Shown here: one piece after another, positions 27,095 to 39,040 of the stretch | Position numbering within the stretch: the first letter of the stretch is position 1 | Layout of the letters: the number at the start of each line of letters is the position of its first letter | From: Centropus unirufus | Lineage: Eukaryota; Chordata; Aves; Cuculiformes; Centropidae | Length of the DNA: 64,000 nucleotides | Direction of reading: 5' to 3' | NCBI GenBank assembly: GCA_013397695.1 | Contig: VYZI01000003.1 | Span: 4,411,444-4,475,443, forward strand | The notes under the pieces: generated by a model | Database searches by the model: none | What the model was told of the DNA's origin: nothing | Seen by the model: the letters and a program-made list of their open reading frames with translations, nothing else | Translations under genes and position numbers: made by a program

Positions 27095-28691
27095 TTCCTG
27101 AAAGGTGAGTGGCGTAAAGACCATGTTAATAGTCTTAGCTGCAATGTATTTTCAGTCACATCCAATCTGCCATTCCTGCTGTACCTGAGTTCAGAGTCAG
27201 TTAAGATTTTTACCCAGAGCTTCTTTCATCTTTTCTTTAAGATTTGTACCCAAAGCAACAAAAATAACTAAAAATCTTAAAGTGTATCTGTTATTTCAAC
27301 ACAAAGTATTTTTTTTACTTTTTTATTATATTACTTTTTGTTATTAATATGGAGAAACCCAGTAAGTTAGTGAGAACAAACTAGTTTTTTAATGGCTTTC
27401 CCCTTCCTTCTTCAAAAGGCACGTGCCTCAGGTCTCACTGTCAGACCAACATTTTTTAGTGAATTACTAGACTGAAACATCAGTCCCACCAATTCCCACA
27501 TACCGGAATATCTGTCTATGTCTGTCTACAGGGTGAAAAGGAATTACCAGAATCAATGTCCTGTCAAACATGTGAGTTAGTCAGCAGAACTGAGAGTACA
27601 GCTAGTGGCAGTGCTTCTCTTGAACACCAGAGTGAATTAAGGCATCCTTAAAGGAAAATTCTCACACAGTTGTCTGCTGGGCGGGTACAGTCACTGCTTT
27701 TGTTTCAGATGGCATTTTCTTTCAATCAGATACATCAGTGTACATTTTTCCAAACTGAATTTCATTTATCTGCCCATGTTTTTAATAAAATTTTGTAGAT
27801 CACATTAGTAAATCAATATTTGTCAGAATGCATTGCAAAGATAGATTTCATCATATGTAAAGTGTAAATTAATAGCAATATTGCAATGATATCTCAATGA
27901 TAAATATTTACAGCATTGTCACCGTAATTGGTAAAGAAACTCCCTGAATATCAATATGGTTTTAAGAAACAAGGCATTCTTTAGTATTGCCTCGCATACA
28001 AGGGGTAATTTGATCAGCCTAGCGTGTATTTGAACTTATACATATATTCCCCCTTGTCCCCCACAGTCCTGCAAAGCAGCCTCTACCCTATTTCACTGGT
28101 AATTGGCCTCCTTTGAATTTTCCATATAAGGTTCAAAATCGGGGTTAATGTGACTGTCATCTTCTTTGGCTCCTGAAGTGCTGGCCAGATGGCAGTTTTC
28201 TACAGCCTTCAATGTCTTTTTTTTAATTTGTTCTACTCTTCAAATATCACAGAAGGAGAGGACTTAACTGTTCACTAGTTCCTATGAATAGATTCGATTA
28301 GCTTTTGGTACATAGATTAGCTTTTGGTACAAACACTAAATTCTACATAGCAGCTTAGATTGGTTTGCTCAGGGGCATAATAGTATGCTTGACCATTGCT
28401 GTTGGTTGCTACTCTGTGCCCTTCTTTATTCTATCTTTTACACAATCAGAGTTTAAAATTTAAAATACTTCATTAAATTAAGATATACTTAATTTACTCC
28501 CTCTCCTCTCACAAAAAAATTAAAATAATGAAAATGCAATCAGAATCTCTGTTGCCAGCTTTGGTTCTGGTAGTTTCATGCCCTTCTCACTTTTTTACTT
28601 TAGCTATAAATATTGTAGAATTTTTAATGAAACTTCTGTAGCTTTTCTGTAGTACGTTTTACAAATTCTCTTTATTTATTGATGTATACTT
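27095..28691. other. AT-rich unique DNA, no gene seen
   Basis: No gene or known repeat was found. It contains a 19-bp tandem duplication at 28296-28331. The G+C is slightly higher near 27660-27700 without an identifiable feature. Confidence 0.55.
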
Positions 28692-29425
28692 TCATAGACT
28701 CAGAATCATGGAATTACTTGGCTGGAAAATTGCTTTGAGATGATCGAATCAAATCTTACCTGTCCACTACTAAACCGTATCTCTCAACACTTCATCTATC
28801 CATCTCTTATATACCTCTGGGGACAGTGACTTAACCATCTTCCTGGGGAGCCTGTTCCACTACTTGACAACTCTTTCAGTGAAGAAATTTTTCCTAATAT
28901 CTAATCTGAACCTCCCCTAGTGCAACTTGAGGCCATTTCCTCTCATCCTATTGCCTGCCACCTGGGAGAAGAAAACAAAACCCACCTTGCTACAACTTCC
29001 TTTTAGGAAGTTATAGAGTAATAAGGTCTCTCCTCAGGGCTAAATAACCCCAGTTGCCTCAGCTAGTCCTCATAAGACTTCTTCTTCAGCCCTGTCGCCA
29101 GCCTTGTTGCCCCTCTCTGAACATATTACAGTGCCTTAATGTCCTTCCTTTATTGAGAGTCCCAAAATTATTAAAAATATTGGAGGTGCGGCCTCAGCAG
29201 CGCTGAGTACAGGGGAAAAATGACTTCCTTGATCCTGCTGACCACCCTGTTTCTGATACAGGCTAAGATGTTGTTGGCCTTCTTGGCCACTTGGACATAG
29301 TGCTTACTCATATTCAACTGTCAGCTAACACCCACAAGTCCTTTTCTGCTAGGTAGCTTTCTAGCCACTCTTCCTTAAGCCTGGAGCTTTATATGGGGTT
29401 GTTGTGACCCAGGAGAAGGACTTAA
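28692..29425 (-). mobile_element. CR1 LINE 3' fragment, no open frame
   Basis: The + strand starts with a degraded complement of the CR1 3' end (TCATAGACTCAGAATCATGGA). It continues with CR1 landmarks on the minus strand: CCTGTTCCACTACTTGACAA (28850-28869), TTTCCTCTCATCCTATTGCC (about 28936-28955) and a segment near 29270-29300 matching the region that encodes the KKANILG-type motif. It ends near 29425. Many indels leave no open frame above 60 codons, so this is an older copy than those at 22464 or 3656. Confidence 0.88.
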
Positions 29426-32225
29426 TGTCCTGATGCCTTGTGATTACTCCCCTAAAGAGTCAGGCAGGCCTCCTAGCCATAGAGTTTGCTAACAATAGGT
29501 ACACCTCATTTTTTTATTTCCTATTCTTTTCACTTAAGATGTAAGTTAAGGCTTCAACTATTGGTGTTCAATCAAGTTTCTTATCTGTATTTTCTGTATT
29601 TTTTAAATGATAATATATTTTCTTTATTCACTAGTGATACCATAAGTCTTGGTGAATAAACACCCTAGTACCTTTTTTTGAGTTTTAGAAAGCAAGCACC
29701 CTTTAATGGGGCCTGGGCACATGAAAGAGTCATCTCCGTCAATCCATATGTGCAATGTGATAAAAGCTGGTTAAGGAATATTTTCTCCATTTACATGCAC
29801 ATGTATGCATTTTCCCAGAAAACTTACCAGAAAACTTACCCATATCCTTTTACTTTCCAAGGTCTAATTTTAATATTATGAAACTTTGCAATAGTCAAAA
29901 CTGTTGGTAGTTTTGAGCTGGCTCCAGCTATCCGCTTGACCTTGCCTTTGGACAAAAACTCTAGACAGAGATGATTACAGAAAAAGAGACATCTGTTCAG
30001 CACATATAATTCACACAAGGTGTCATCATCTTGTGAGAGTAAACATGCTATCAGGGGGACATTCTGCCTAACTTCCTGAAAAACCCCACTGCTTAGGTGG
30101 AACTTAACTCTACTTTAGTTTAAATCAAAATATTCCACATTTTGTACTAGCAACCACTTCTTATTTCATTAGCAATTGGTCAATATATGAGTTGGAAAGC
30201 TACTTGTGAAAAGGATCAAATATATAGAGTGCCACTGTTATCAATAGAATTTCTTCTCTTAGAATAATACTGCTGTCATGTAACTAGGTTGTGAAGTTGG
30301 GTTTTGTTTATTTGTATCACATTCCAGAACTACTTGATTGCAAAGATAGATACTTCTTTTCTCAGAGCTTTAGTAGTAACCAAAAATAATTCTGTTTTCT
30401 TAACACTTCTGAGAATCATTCTATTAATCTCTTAGTAGAAATGCCTGGTCAAAGGTTTATTAGAATGCAGTGCAGGCACTTTTGGTGCTGTGAACCTAGG
30501 AACATTGTATCCTTTCAACTAAAGCTACTGAAAAGTCACACCATTTCCTTGGTATTGAAAGTGTATTTGTCTAAATTAACACTGTAAGTGATGGCTCATC
30601 TGAAAATAAGTGACTCAACTTTCTGAGATAGACTGATTTCACTGATTTAGATTTTTATGTTTGTTTTACTACATCAGATATGACCAAAACAAACAATGCT
30701 TCCTTTTCCTCTCCATTGCACCTGCCATTCCCTTCACCTGGACTGTCTGCCATATTTAAGTTAAAAAATGAAAATAAGTTATGATGCTTAATTCATCTGT
30801 AGTGCATTTGAATGTCATAATTCTTGAAACAGTACAGTTGTATTTATTTATCCCTTCTGTAAAGCTTTCTTTGTAAATTGCATTGTCTGGATCAAATTGA
30901 GAAAGAATTCATATGTAAATGATGACATTTGCTATTAAAACACTATAACTTTTCTTTCCCAATTTTTTCCAATTTATCTGTTGTTAATTATCACAGAAGT
31001 GTTTACTAACCACCTAGAATGATCATTCCCAGCTATTAATATTAATATATGATAGTGTTTAACACTAGCACCTCTATTTTGGCAACTTTGATAGAAATTA
31101 CCATGTCACAGTTAAACACTTTTGATAAAAGAATTTGGTCATTAATAACTTCTTTAGGAAAGGTTTCATTATATTGTACTCAGACAGATTGTCTCCCACA
31201 CCTCCAAACTACAGAATAAACAGCAGAAATTTTGTAACGTAATGCTTCAATAATATCAAAGCGCTTCATATCAGCATCTTCACTTTGACTATGATATATT
31301 CTAGTCTAAATTATACTACTCAAGTGGAACATTTCACTCTTATCTATACAAAATATTTTGACCATATCAAGAAAAAATGTCTCAGCAAGACAAAATGTAA
31401 TACTTTAGCACCATTTTGTTTTTAAAAGAACATTGACATTTCATATTTTTGTTCCAATTTATGATACAATAATATGTGCAATTTCATCCATCTCAACTAA
31501 TATCTTGGCTTAATTTGTTTCTATTAGTATGCTTCCTTGAGTAGTATTTTAATAAGATCTGACTTTTTTGATCAAAGCTAATGAGTCTTTAACAGAAAAC
31601 TCGTAGATCACTTTCTCAACTTACTAATTGTCTCCTTTATCTACTTTACTAATTTCAGAGGTTACAGAGAGAAGTTGCCATTTATGTTTTACACAAACTC
31701 TCAGCTGCAGACAGTTCATTAGGAAAAAAATAAACAGTAGCATCACTTTTAATGCACTGTGTTCCCAATTGTTCAAGCTTTTCTCCTAGTGGTAAACCCT
31801 TACTTATTTATTGTCCACAAAGTGTTTATAATACTGCACATAAGCAGCCTCCTCAAAAGATGAAACATGGCTTTTATGGCTCTATGTTCTTCTCCCAGGA
31901 GGCTAGTTCTCAGCCTTTTATTTTCTTTTCATACTATTCCATTATTACTTCAGTGCTAATTTCCAGTGATGTTTTTTAACTCATGAAAACTCATTCGTCT
32001 GCTTGTTTTTAAAATATATCTGACTCTGCTTTCACTACAAAGTTCTGCTGTCTCTCAGGAGCAAATCAGAATAATTAGCCTCTGTTCTATCTGGATAATT
32101 GGTACATCAACCTTTCAAAGATGTGAAGAAAATAGAAAACCTTAAATATGACCATGAATAGAAAAAAATAGGAGAAAAAAAGTAAAAAAAAAGAAACTCA
32201 ACAAGTAATATTTCACCTTCCAACC
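29426..32225. other. AT-rich unique DNA, no gene seen
   Basis: No gene or recognised transposon is visible. A 12-bp tandem duplication lies at 29815-29840. An A-rich stretch at 32161-32200 sits just before the second LTR-like repeat. The small open frames have no motif. Confidence 0.6.
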
Positions 32226-33025
32226 TGAAGTGACAGGGCCTAAAAGATAACAGGTAATCCATGGATGTTTCATATTGCATTGCTGTGCGTACTGTTTAAT
32301 CTGTAACTTCTTACATTGCTATTATCTGTAGAATTGTGCTGTGTTATTTTTAATACATGGAGTGTGAGAAAATGTATTACAGTTGCATTATCAGTGGAAC
32401 TGGATTGTGTCATTTTAGTTGTAGCTTTTCCAGTATACATGGGACATAAAAAAGACCAACAATCCCTAGGCCATGAACACCCCGGCTGACCAGTCAGTGC
32501 GAGCCCCCTTAGTTCAAAGACAAGAAATATCTGGCTGTTTCTTTTTATTTCCCTTCCTGGGCTCTGGCCAAGCTCAAAGTGTGTGTGTATGGCTGGGGGG
32601 AGAGGGGAGCAAACAAGGCAGCTAAGAGCAGAGATTCTGCATTTTTAGGATTATGCTATTTTATTTAACAATATAAAAGCTGGACCCTCTAGCAGCAACT
32701 TTGGAGACTTCACCTATGAGTGGACACAATGCACAGGAACTCCCAGTTGTTACAGGAAAGCTATCCAAAATCCTCACTGTAATAAGGGGCTTTCCAGCAG
32801 CTGTGGATCTAGACGATGATGATAATAGGACAATTGATGATGTATCTTTCTTAATTACTATACTTATTTTCTTGTAGTAGTGATTAGTGCAAGCATTGCC
32901 TTTAAAGCTGTTACTGTTAACTTTTTAATCACTACTAATCACTGTTACCTTTCTTGTTTTAATAAGTTAAGTAAATCTTGATTTCACACAGTATTTGAGA
33001 GTTTGGACCTTTTATGCTGATGGCA
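32226..33025 (+). mobile_element. LTR-like dispersed repeat, copy B
   Basis: This is the second copy of the family at 21408-22114, in the same orientation. It begins TGAAGTGACAGGGCCT at 32226 and carries TATAAAAG at 32672-32679 in the position matching the TATA box of copy A. It has ACTACTAATCACT at 32931-32943 and loses similarity near 33025. It is about 90 bp longer than copy A through indels. Divergence from copy A is visibly high, too high for the paired LTRs of one young provirus. Probably a solo ERV LTR; the class is not certain. Confidence 0.6.
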
Positions 33026-36000
33026 CTCTATGGTTTGTACTCTGTGGTAAAATACAACCTCACTCAAAATCTCAACATATCTAATAATTCTTGCTGTATA
33101 TGTCAAGTGATCGTTCTGTCATTGCTAAATGTAAACACTATTTTCAGGAGAAGTCTAAGGAAGCATTGCTATATATGGCTATCAGTGAACAGGGGAATTC
33201 TGATTTGAAATTTTAATTAGTAACTACTACCAATACAAACAAACAGAAAAAAAAACCCTGCACAATATAAAACTTTTAGGTCTTTTTCTTTGGTGTATTT
33301 TATTCTGAATGGTCGTTTTATACCAACGTGATAAAATTTCAAAATGATAGTAGGAATTTCCTTTCCAGTAAGACATCCAGTTAAAATAAAGATTACTGTA
33401 AGGAGCTACACATGGAAGTCACTGGGAACATTGTGGGAAACATTGACTGAGGATACTTGCCAGACTTGCACAAAGCTCATCTAGAAGGTGATTGCTCTAC
33501 TTTCTGTTAAAAGCCTTCACATGAAAGCAGTCATGCAAACTGTAGAACACCTAGGTTAAATGATTCTGTAATAGGATTTGATTGTCACCTACTCATTCCT
33601 GGAATGTTCTATAGCTATTGGGTTATAATGCTTCAGGTGACTGAAGGAGGATTCATTAAACATTTCTTGTTAAGGATCATGCACCTTGACTGGGATTAAA
33701 AGAAACCCAAACAAAACCAAAAGTTGACAATCTTCAGTTAGTGAAGGAGAAAGAGTTATAATCAGTAACATTCCCTGGTCTGCAGACTGCCACACTTTAT
33801 AGGGAGGTAAATCATACTGTTCGTACCCTTTGATAAGCAAAATTATTGGTTTGGATGAAGTACAAGTCAGTTTTTCTTGATTGGGTCTTATTTCCCTTGT
33901 GCTTAGGGGGGAGGTTCTATCAGCACTTTGCCACAAAAACTGTGTTTTTAATATTAGTGAGCAGTAGAAATAAGTCTGTCTCCATACTTAATAGATTTAC
34001 CTGTTGTGATAGGCGAATCTCATTTTCAGGCCATAACCAATCATATAATGTCTAACAGCTAGTTTCAAGTCCTGGAGATGAGAACCATACTGAGGTCTTT
34101 AAAAGTAAAGCACAATATTATTCTGGGAAAGCTGACAATAGACTTTCATGAGATAATGGGTATTTATTCATTAGTTTTAGATATTGTACATAATATTTAG
34201 ATAATGTATGCTGTCAATATTTGTATATTTTTTTCACTAACTAAGCTTGGAACTTGACCAAGTTCATATATGAAGGTAGTTTGCAGATGTCCTACTAAAT
34301 TCTGAAATTACTTCAGTTTTATATGAGTGAGTGCAGAATTTAGTTTAATGTCTTTCACCAGAAATACAATAATTGCCTATGGAACATATAGAAAATAGAG
34401 TTTGTCCAGCGTTCAAATTCTTTGCTTAATTTAATAAACATGTTGATAATGTCTTGTAAAGACACCAAGAAAATATTGTAGATTTAAGTTTAAAGCTTTT
34501 TATTAATTTTTTTACCTTAAGTTAGGTACAACCAATATTTAAAATGGATTTTTTTTTAATTTGCCCCCTATTTATGCTGATAAATATATTCCTAGTATAG
34601 GACATATATTTGTGTACTTGCATAGAGGATATAAAATCCTGCCTTCATGGCATGTTACAGGCAAATATTAAAAGACTGGAAATCCCTAAATTTGGTCATC
34701 AATAAGGAGTTAATTAGTTATTTCTATTTTGTTCTACCACATTGCAATGCACTTTCTTTATTTAGAAAATAGTACTTGTTCTAGCTTCTGTTTTTAAACC
34801 TTCTTATGAGCTTGAAAAGTTTTTGGTATTTCTGAAGGTATGAATGTAGAGAACTATTCCTATCCCATGGTATCAGATGAGAAGTTTCTGTTTTCTGCAG
34901 AAAACATAAGGGGAAAAGTAGTCGGCCCCACTTGACCTGGGCCTAAAATACTAATACAAGAAAGGCAGAAACTACATAAATTATGAGATCATCAGGAATT
35001 GAATGTCAGCAAAAGGTGTCAAAAAACAGTGAAATACGTGCCATGTGTTCACCAAGAGATTGGTATCTAAGACCAAAATTAAAAAGGAATGATGTAACAT
35101 CAGTAAAACTGGAGGAAATTCAGAAGAATTTTAATAGATGAGAATTATTCACCCAAGATGAGGAAACATAGGGGAAAAAAACTGACTCCAGTATGAAGTA
35201 AAGCATGACTGGGAGTGCTTGGAGGTCTCTGGTGATTAGTCCTGGCCTTACCAGCACAGCCTGGAGGAGAACAACAAAACTGTTCTGATCATAACACTGG
35301 TGTCTGACTCAATTTTTAAATGTGAGAACCTGGAGTTTTTCTTATTATATTGGTGAAAGGACAACACCCTTAGTCTCTAAATGAACTTAATGAGAAACAT
35401 TTATACCATAAGCTGAAACATTAAACCTTGATAGTTTTTTACCAAAATCAAAGGCCATCACTTAGTCTCCCCTGTGATGGGACTAAGTGAGCTTCTTTTT
35501 ATTATTCTCTCAGCCTTGTGTTCCCTTGCCTGTCTCCACTGAGTCTTCTTCCACTGAAAGGATATATTCAGTGAGTCATGTTCTACCCCTAGGGGTTTGG
35601 TCAGTCAAACACAGGATTGCCTGGCAAGTATCCCTGGTCTAAACAAATTAATTATTTACGTATATAGTCATCACCTTTTCTGGTTCTTGTCCCGTTTTTT
35701 TTACCATCCTTCAACCATCAGATAAAGAACCTGCCATTACTCATTGTTTCGCCTTCAGTCCTAACATTGTAACATCCATAACCATTTTGGTATTCTTGCT
35801 GTCACTATGTGGGTGACAGTGGTACACAGGATTACTGACATAGCTACACTGGCAATGCTGACCTTGGACAAACACTTGGACTGGGTCCCCAAAGGGACCC
35901 AGTGCTCCCTGCAGTGATCTGTGAGGCTCGGCTCTTTTCTATTACTCTCTTTACAAATCCCAAAGGTCTGTCTCCCCTCCGTGTCACTCTCTTTAGTCTT

Positions 36001-36154
36001 GGGCATCTTCTTAGACTGCTATTTGTCACACCCAGATGTTTCTTATGTCATGTCCTGTAGTTTCTTGAATACCATTCAGTTAAGTTAACCTCAGTCCAGG
36101 GCCAAGTCAGAAGTCGACACTCCTGTCTGCAACCCTGACAAGCATTTAAAGAGT
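33026..36154. other. Unique DNA with two hairpins, no gene seen
   Basis: No coding gene was recognised. The right part (about 34900-36150) is less AT-rich and carries two perfect inverted repeats, 35458-35490 and 35880-35903, so it may include an unrecognised transposon remnant. Two overlapping minus-strand open frames of 81 and 61 codons at 35761-36029 have no motif. Confidence 0.5.
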
Positions 36155-36681
36155 TGTAGTGGGTTGACCGTAAATAGCAGCTAAGCACCCATGCAACCAC
36201 TCACTGCCTCCCCCCACTGCAGGACTGGAGAGTGAATAGGAAGACCAAAACCAAGAAAACTCATGGGTTGAGTTAACGGCAGTTTAATAAATTAAGGAGA
36301 GAATCAGTGCAAAGGCCACAACTGACGACCATCCCTCAAGCAGATTAATGTTCAACAGTGAACAATGGCTGCCTTGAGAGACACCCCTTCCACTGCTTTC
36401 TTTTATTGCCAAGAATGATATTATATGGCCTGGAACACCCCTATTGCCCTTTAAGAAAGCTGACCCTGCTGTGTCCCATCTCAGCTTCTTGCCCTCTCTT
36501 GGCCAATTTGCTTGGTGGAGGGGCAGAGTGAGAAACAGAACTCATAACACTGGAAGTAGTGTTCAGAAATAGTGAAAAAATAGATGTGTTATCAACACTG
36601 TTTATAGTCACGAATCCAAAACACAGCACCATATGGGCTGTTATGAAGAAAATGAGCTCCATCCCAGCTAGACCTAGTATA
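36155..36681 (-). mobile_element. ERV solo LTR
   Basis: On the + strand the segment begins TGTAGTGGGTTGACC and ends near AGACCTAGTATA. This matches a widespread avian ERV LTR read on the minus strand, whose 3' end is shared with the LTR type at 39041. Other recognised landmarks are CTCATGGGTTGAG (about 36260-36273), GCAGTTTAATAA (36279-36290), TTTTATTGCC (36402-36411) and GTGTTATCAACACTGTTTA (36586-36604). Flanking 5-base words AGAGT (36150-36154) and AAAGT (36682-36686) could be a target-site duplication with one change. Length is about 527 bp and no internal retroviral sequence is attached, so it is a solo LTR. The 95-codon frame inside (36441-36728) is incidental. Confidence 0.8.
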
Positions 36682-38797
36682 AAAGTGCTGTTTAAGCATA
36701 ACATAAGCTGAAAAAACCATATGAACATACAGGGTAAATAACAAAATTAAGGTCCTATTTCATTACTCAGGCCTTTATGAACTTTCTTGCAGAAAAGTTA
36801 TACTTTTCTGCAAGAAAAAAGGTCTTTAGGAAGGGACCACGAAGGTCAGTCATGTTTTGAGGGTTACATAAGACTCGCCTGTTTAAAAGTCTGCTGCCTG
36901 GCTATTAGTATGAAGTAGTGATTTATGTATTTTTCTCTAGAACTATAGTATTGGGATTGAAATACTCTGACTCATATGCTAGGGATCTTAAAAGCGTTTT
37001 TATTATTTGTAATTCCTTGTTTTAAAACAATTATATTTTGAAGCCGGTGGGTTCATTGGTAATCTTAGCACTACGTGAACATCAAGCAGACTGAAATAAA
37101 ATCTCCAAATTTCTTTAATTGGTATTACATAATTTTGTGTAATCTGGAAAGTTTTTAAGCTAAGAACACTTTGACATTACAGCTGCTAAGAAAAAGGAAA
37201 CAGAATTCCTCTGATGTTTTCTGCAACAGCTTCTTGCCTGTGGAAGTTCTGCACAATATACTGTGATGCATAGATCTATGTATAGTATGGCTCAAAGGAA
37301 CGTATTTCACAACCAGCATTTAGTTCTCCTATTTGTATAAAAGACTTCCAAGAGCTCCTTTCCTCTTTAACTCACAGCCATTATTCAGTCACAGCTTGGA
37401 CTTCTAATATAATATAGAAATGATAGTTCTTTTAATATATACAACTGAATCAAGTATCTTACAGTGCACACTTCACTACATTAATCATAAAGAATAATAT
37501 GTTTCCATGCAGTGCTGGTTTAGAAGGATATTTTGTCAAGGTTGAATCATTTGCCACTAAAGAATGGACTATAAATTGACAATGCTATTCCACTGAAACA
37601 TTTCTGAGGTTTAAAATGGAGCCCTGTTTTATATGTTACCCTTAGATCAGTATAAAAATTCTGCACAATTTTGCAAAACACAAACATTGGACATAAAGGG
37701 TGTCACTCTTTCTGAAAGTCTGAGTTTGGTAACAATTGAATCTGCTCCTACTTTCAAGTTTAAGAGGAAAGCAAATTAGCCAGACTGACTGGAAAAACAT
37801 CAATAGCAAAGTTTCCCCTATGGTCTAATCTTCTTGTGTATGCAGCTTCATATTTGTCAGCTTCATAATCAACATCAAATCACCATCCTTCTTTCTCTGT
37901 CAGTACTGTGGCATCAAAACCTGTATAGAAAAGTAAATTGTGTTCTATTCTGATCATATAATCATCAAAACTGTTGACTGAATTCTTACTAGAGTATTTA
38001 TGATCAGGAACGGCATTGAATAACATTTACCTTTACTTTCAAACTCCAGTTTACACTCATCAGATTGTTATTTTGGGTTTTTTTAGGTATCAAATTGGTC
38101 TACTACTTTCCACTGGCCAGCTCTGAGCTTTTGCATATGTTCTATGCATCGCCCTATTTTGGTCACCTGTCACTTTCTGAGGTTGTGTGACTGGCATTCT
38201 TCAGGTGTTCTGGGAGGGATTTATTAGAATTTTTTTACCTACTAAGTTCAGGACTGCAGAATCACTAAAATCTTTCAAACCTACTTTCCATCAATCTATC
38301 CAGCTGGCCAGCTCGGCATCCTATTATTTATTTATTTTGATGTGCACTGAACTCAGTTCAAGCAAGGCTCAGAATCTAGACCTGCATTTATTTCGCATAG
38401 ATGGAACAAATTCCCTCTGAGAATCATTGTGAGCCAAATATACAGGAATCCACTATCTCATTTTTTAGCCACTTTCAGACAGTGTCTACAATTTAAGTTC
38501 ATAAGCTCTTAGATACAATGAGAAAACTAACCTCTGAAGAAGTTCTGCTTACTTCTGAAGGGTTGTGGCAGGTTTGAATTTGTTGACCATATTTCAACAA
38601 AAAACAATATTTGAAACTAAGAAGGTATGCAATATAGAATAACATAAAAGAGTGGATACTGACTAATGGAGAGCCTTATCAACTTCTGCTAGCATGTCAG
38701 TAATGAAAACATCATTCTGTGAATATGTATGTATTTGTGAATTGTATACAATTATAAATATTTTATTATTTATGTATAAAAATATAAATCAATATCT
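36682..38797. other. AT-rich unique DNA with a perfect hairpin, no gene seen
   Basis: A perfect 16-bp hairpin lies at 36783-36817, about 100 bp beyond the solo LTR. The rest is AT-rich sequence without a recognised gene or repeat, ending at the assembly gap. A 77-codon frame at 38187-38420 has no motif. Confidence 0.55.
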
Positions 38798-38978
38798 NNN
38801 NNNNNNNNNNNNNNNNNNNNNNNNNNNNNNNNNNNNNNNNNNNNNNNNNNNNNNNNNNNNNNNNNNNNNNNNNNNNNNNNNNNNNNNNNNNNNNNNNNNN
38901 NNNNNNNNNNNNNNNNNNNNNNNNNNNNNNNNNNNNNNNNNNNNNNNNNNNNNNNNNNNNNNNNNNNNNNNNNNNNNN
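38798..38978. other. Assembly gap (181 N)
   Basis: All bases are N. Open frames running across it are artefacts. Both flanks are AT-rich, and the right edge is about 60 bases from the start of an LTR, so the gap may hold simple repeat or element sequence. Confidence 1.
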
Positions 38979-39040
38979 TTAACCATAAAGTTTAATCAGA
39001 AATTAAATTAAAAAGTAGTTATATACCACACCCAATAGTT

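Noticed and set aside
28296..28331. Short tandem repeats (here and at 16430, 29815 and 50898) as a CRISPR array
   Set aside because: There are only two units each, without regular spacers, and the window is vertebrate DNA.
21408..33025. The two LTR-like copies as the ends of a single provirus
   Set aside because: They are strongly diverged, no primer binding site follows copy A, and no gag, pol or env is readable between them.
36783..36817. The perfect hairpin as a microRNA precursor
   Set aside because: The stem is too short at 16 bp and the loop is only 3 bases, unlike animal pre-miRNAs.
38694..39011. Open frames of 105 and 65 codons across the N run
   Set aside because: Most of their length is unknown sequence, so they are artefacts of the gap.
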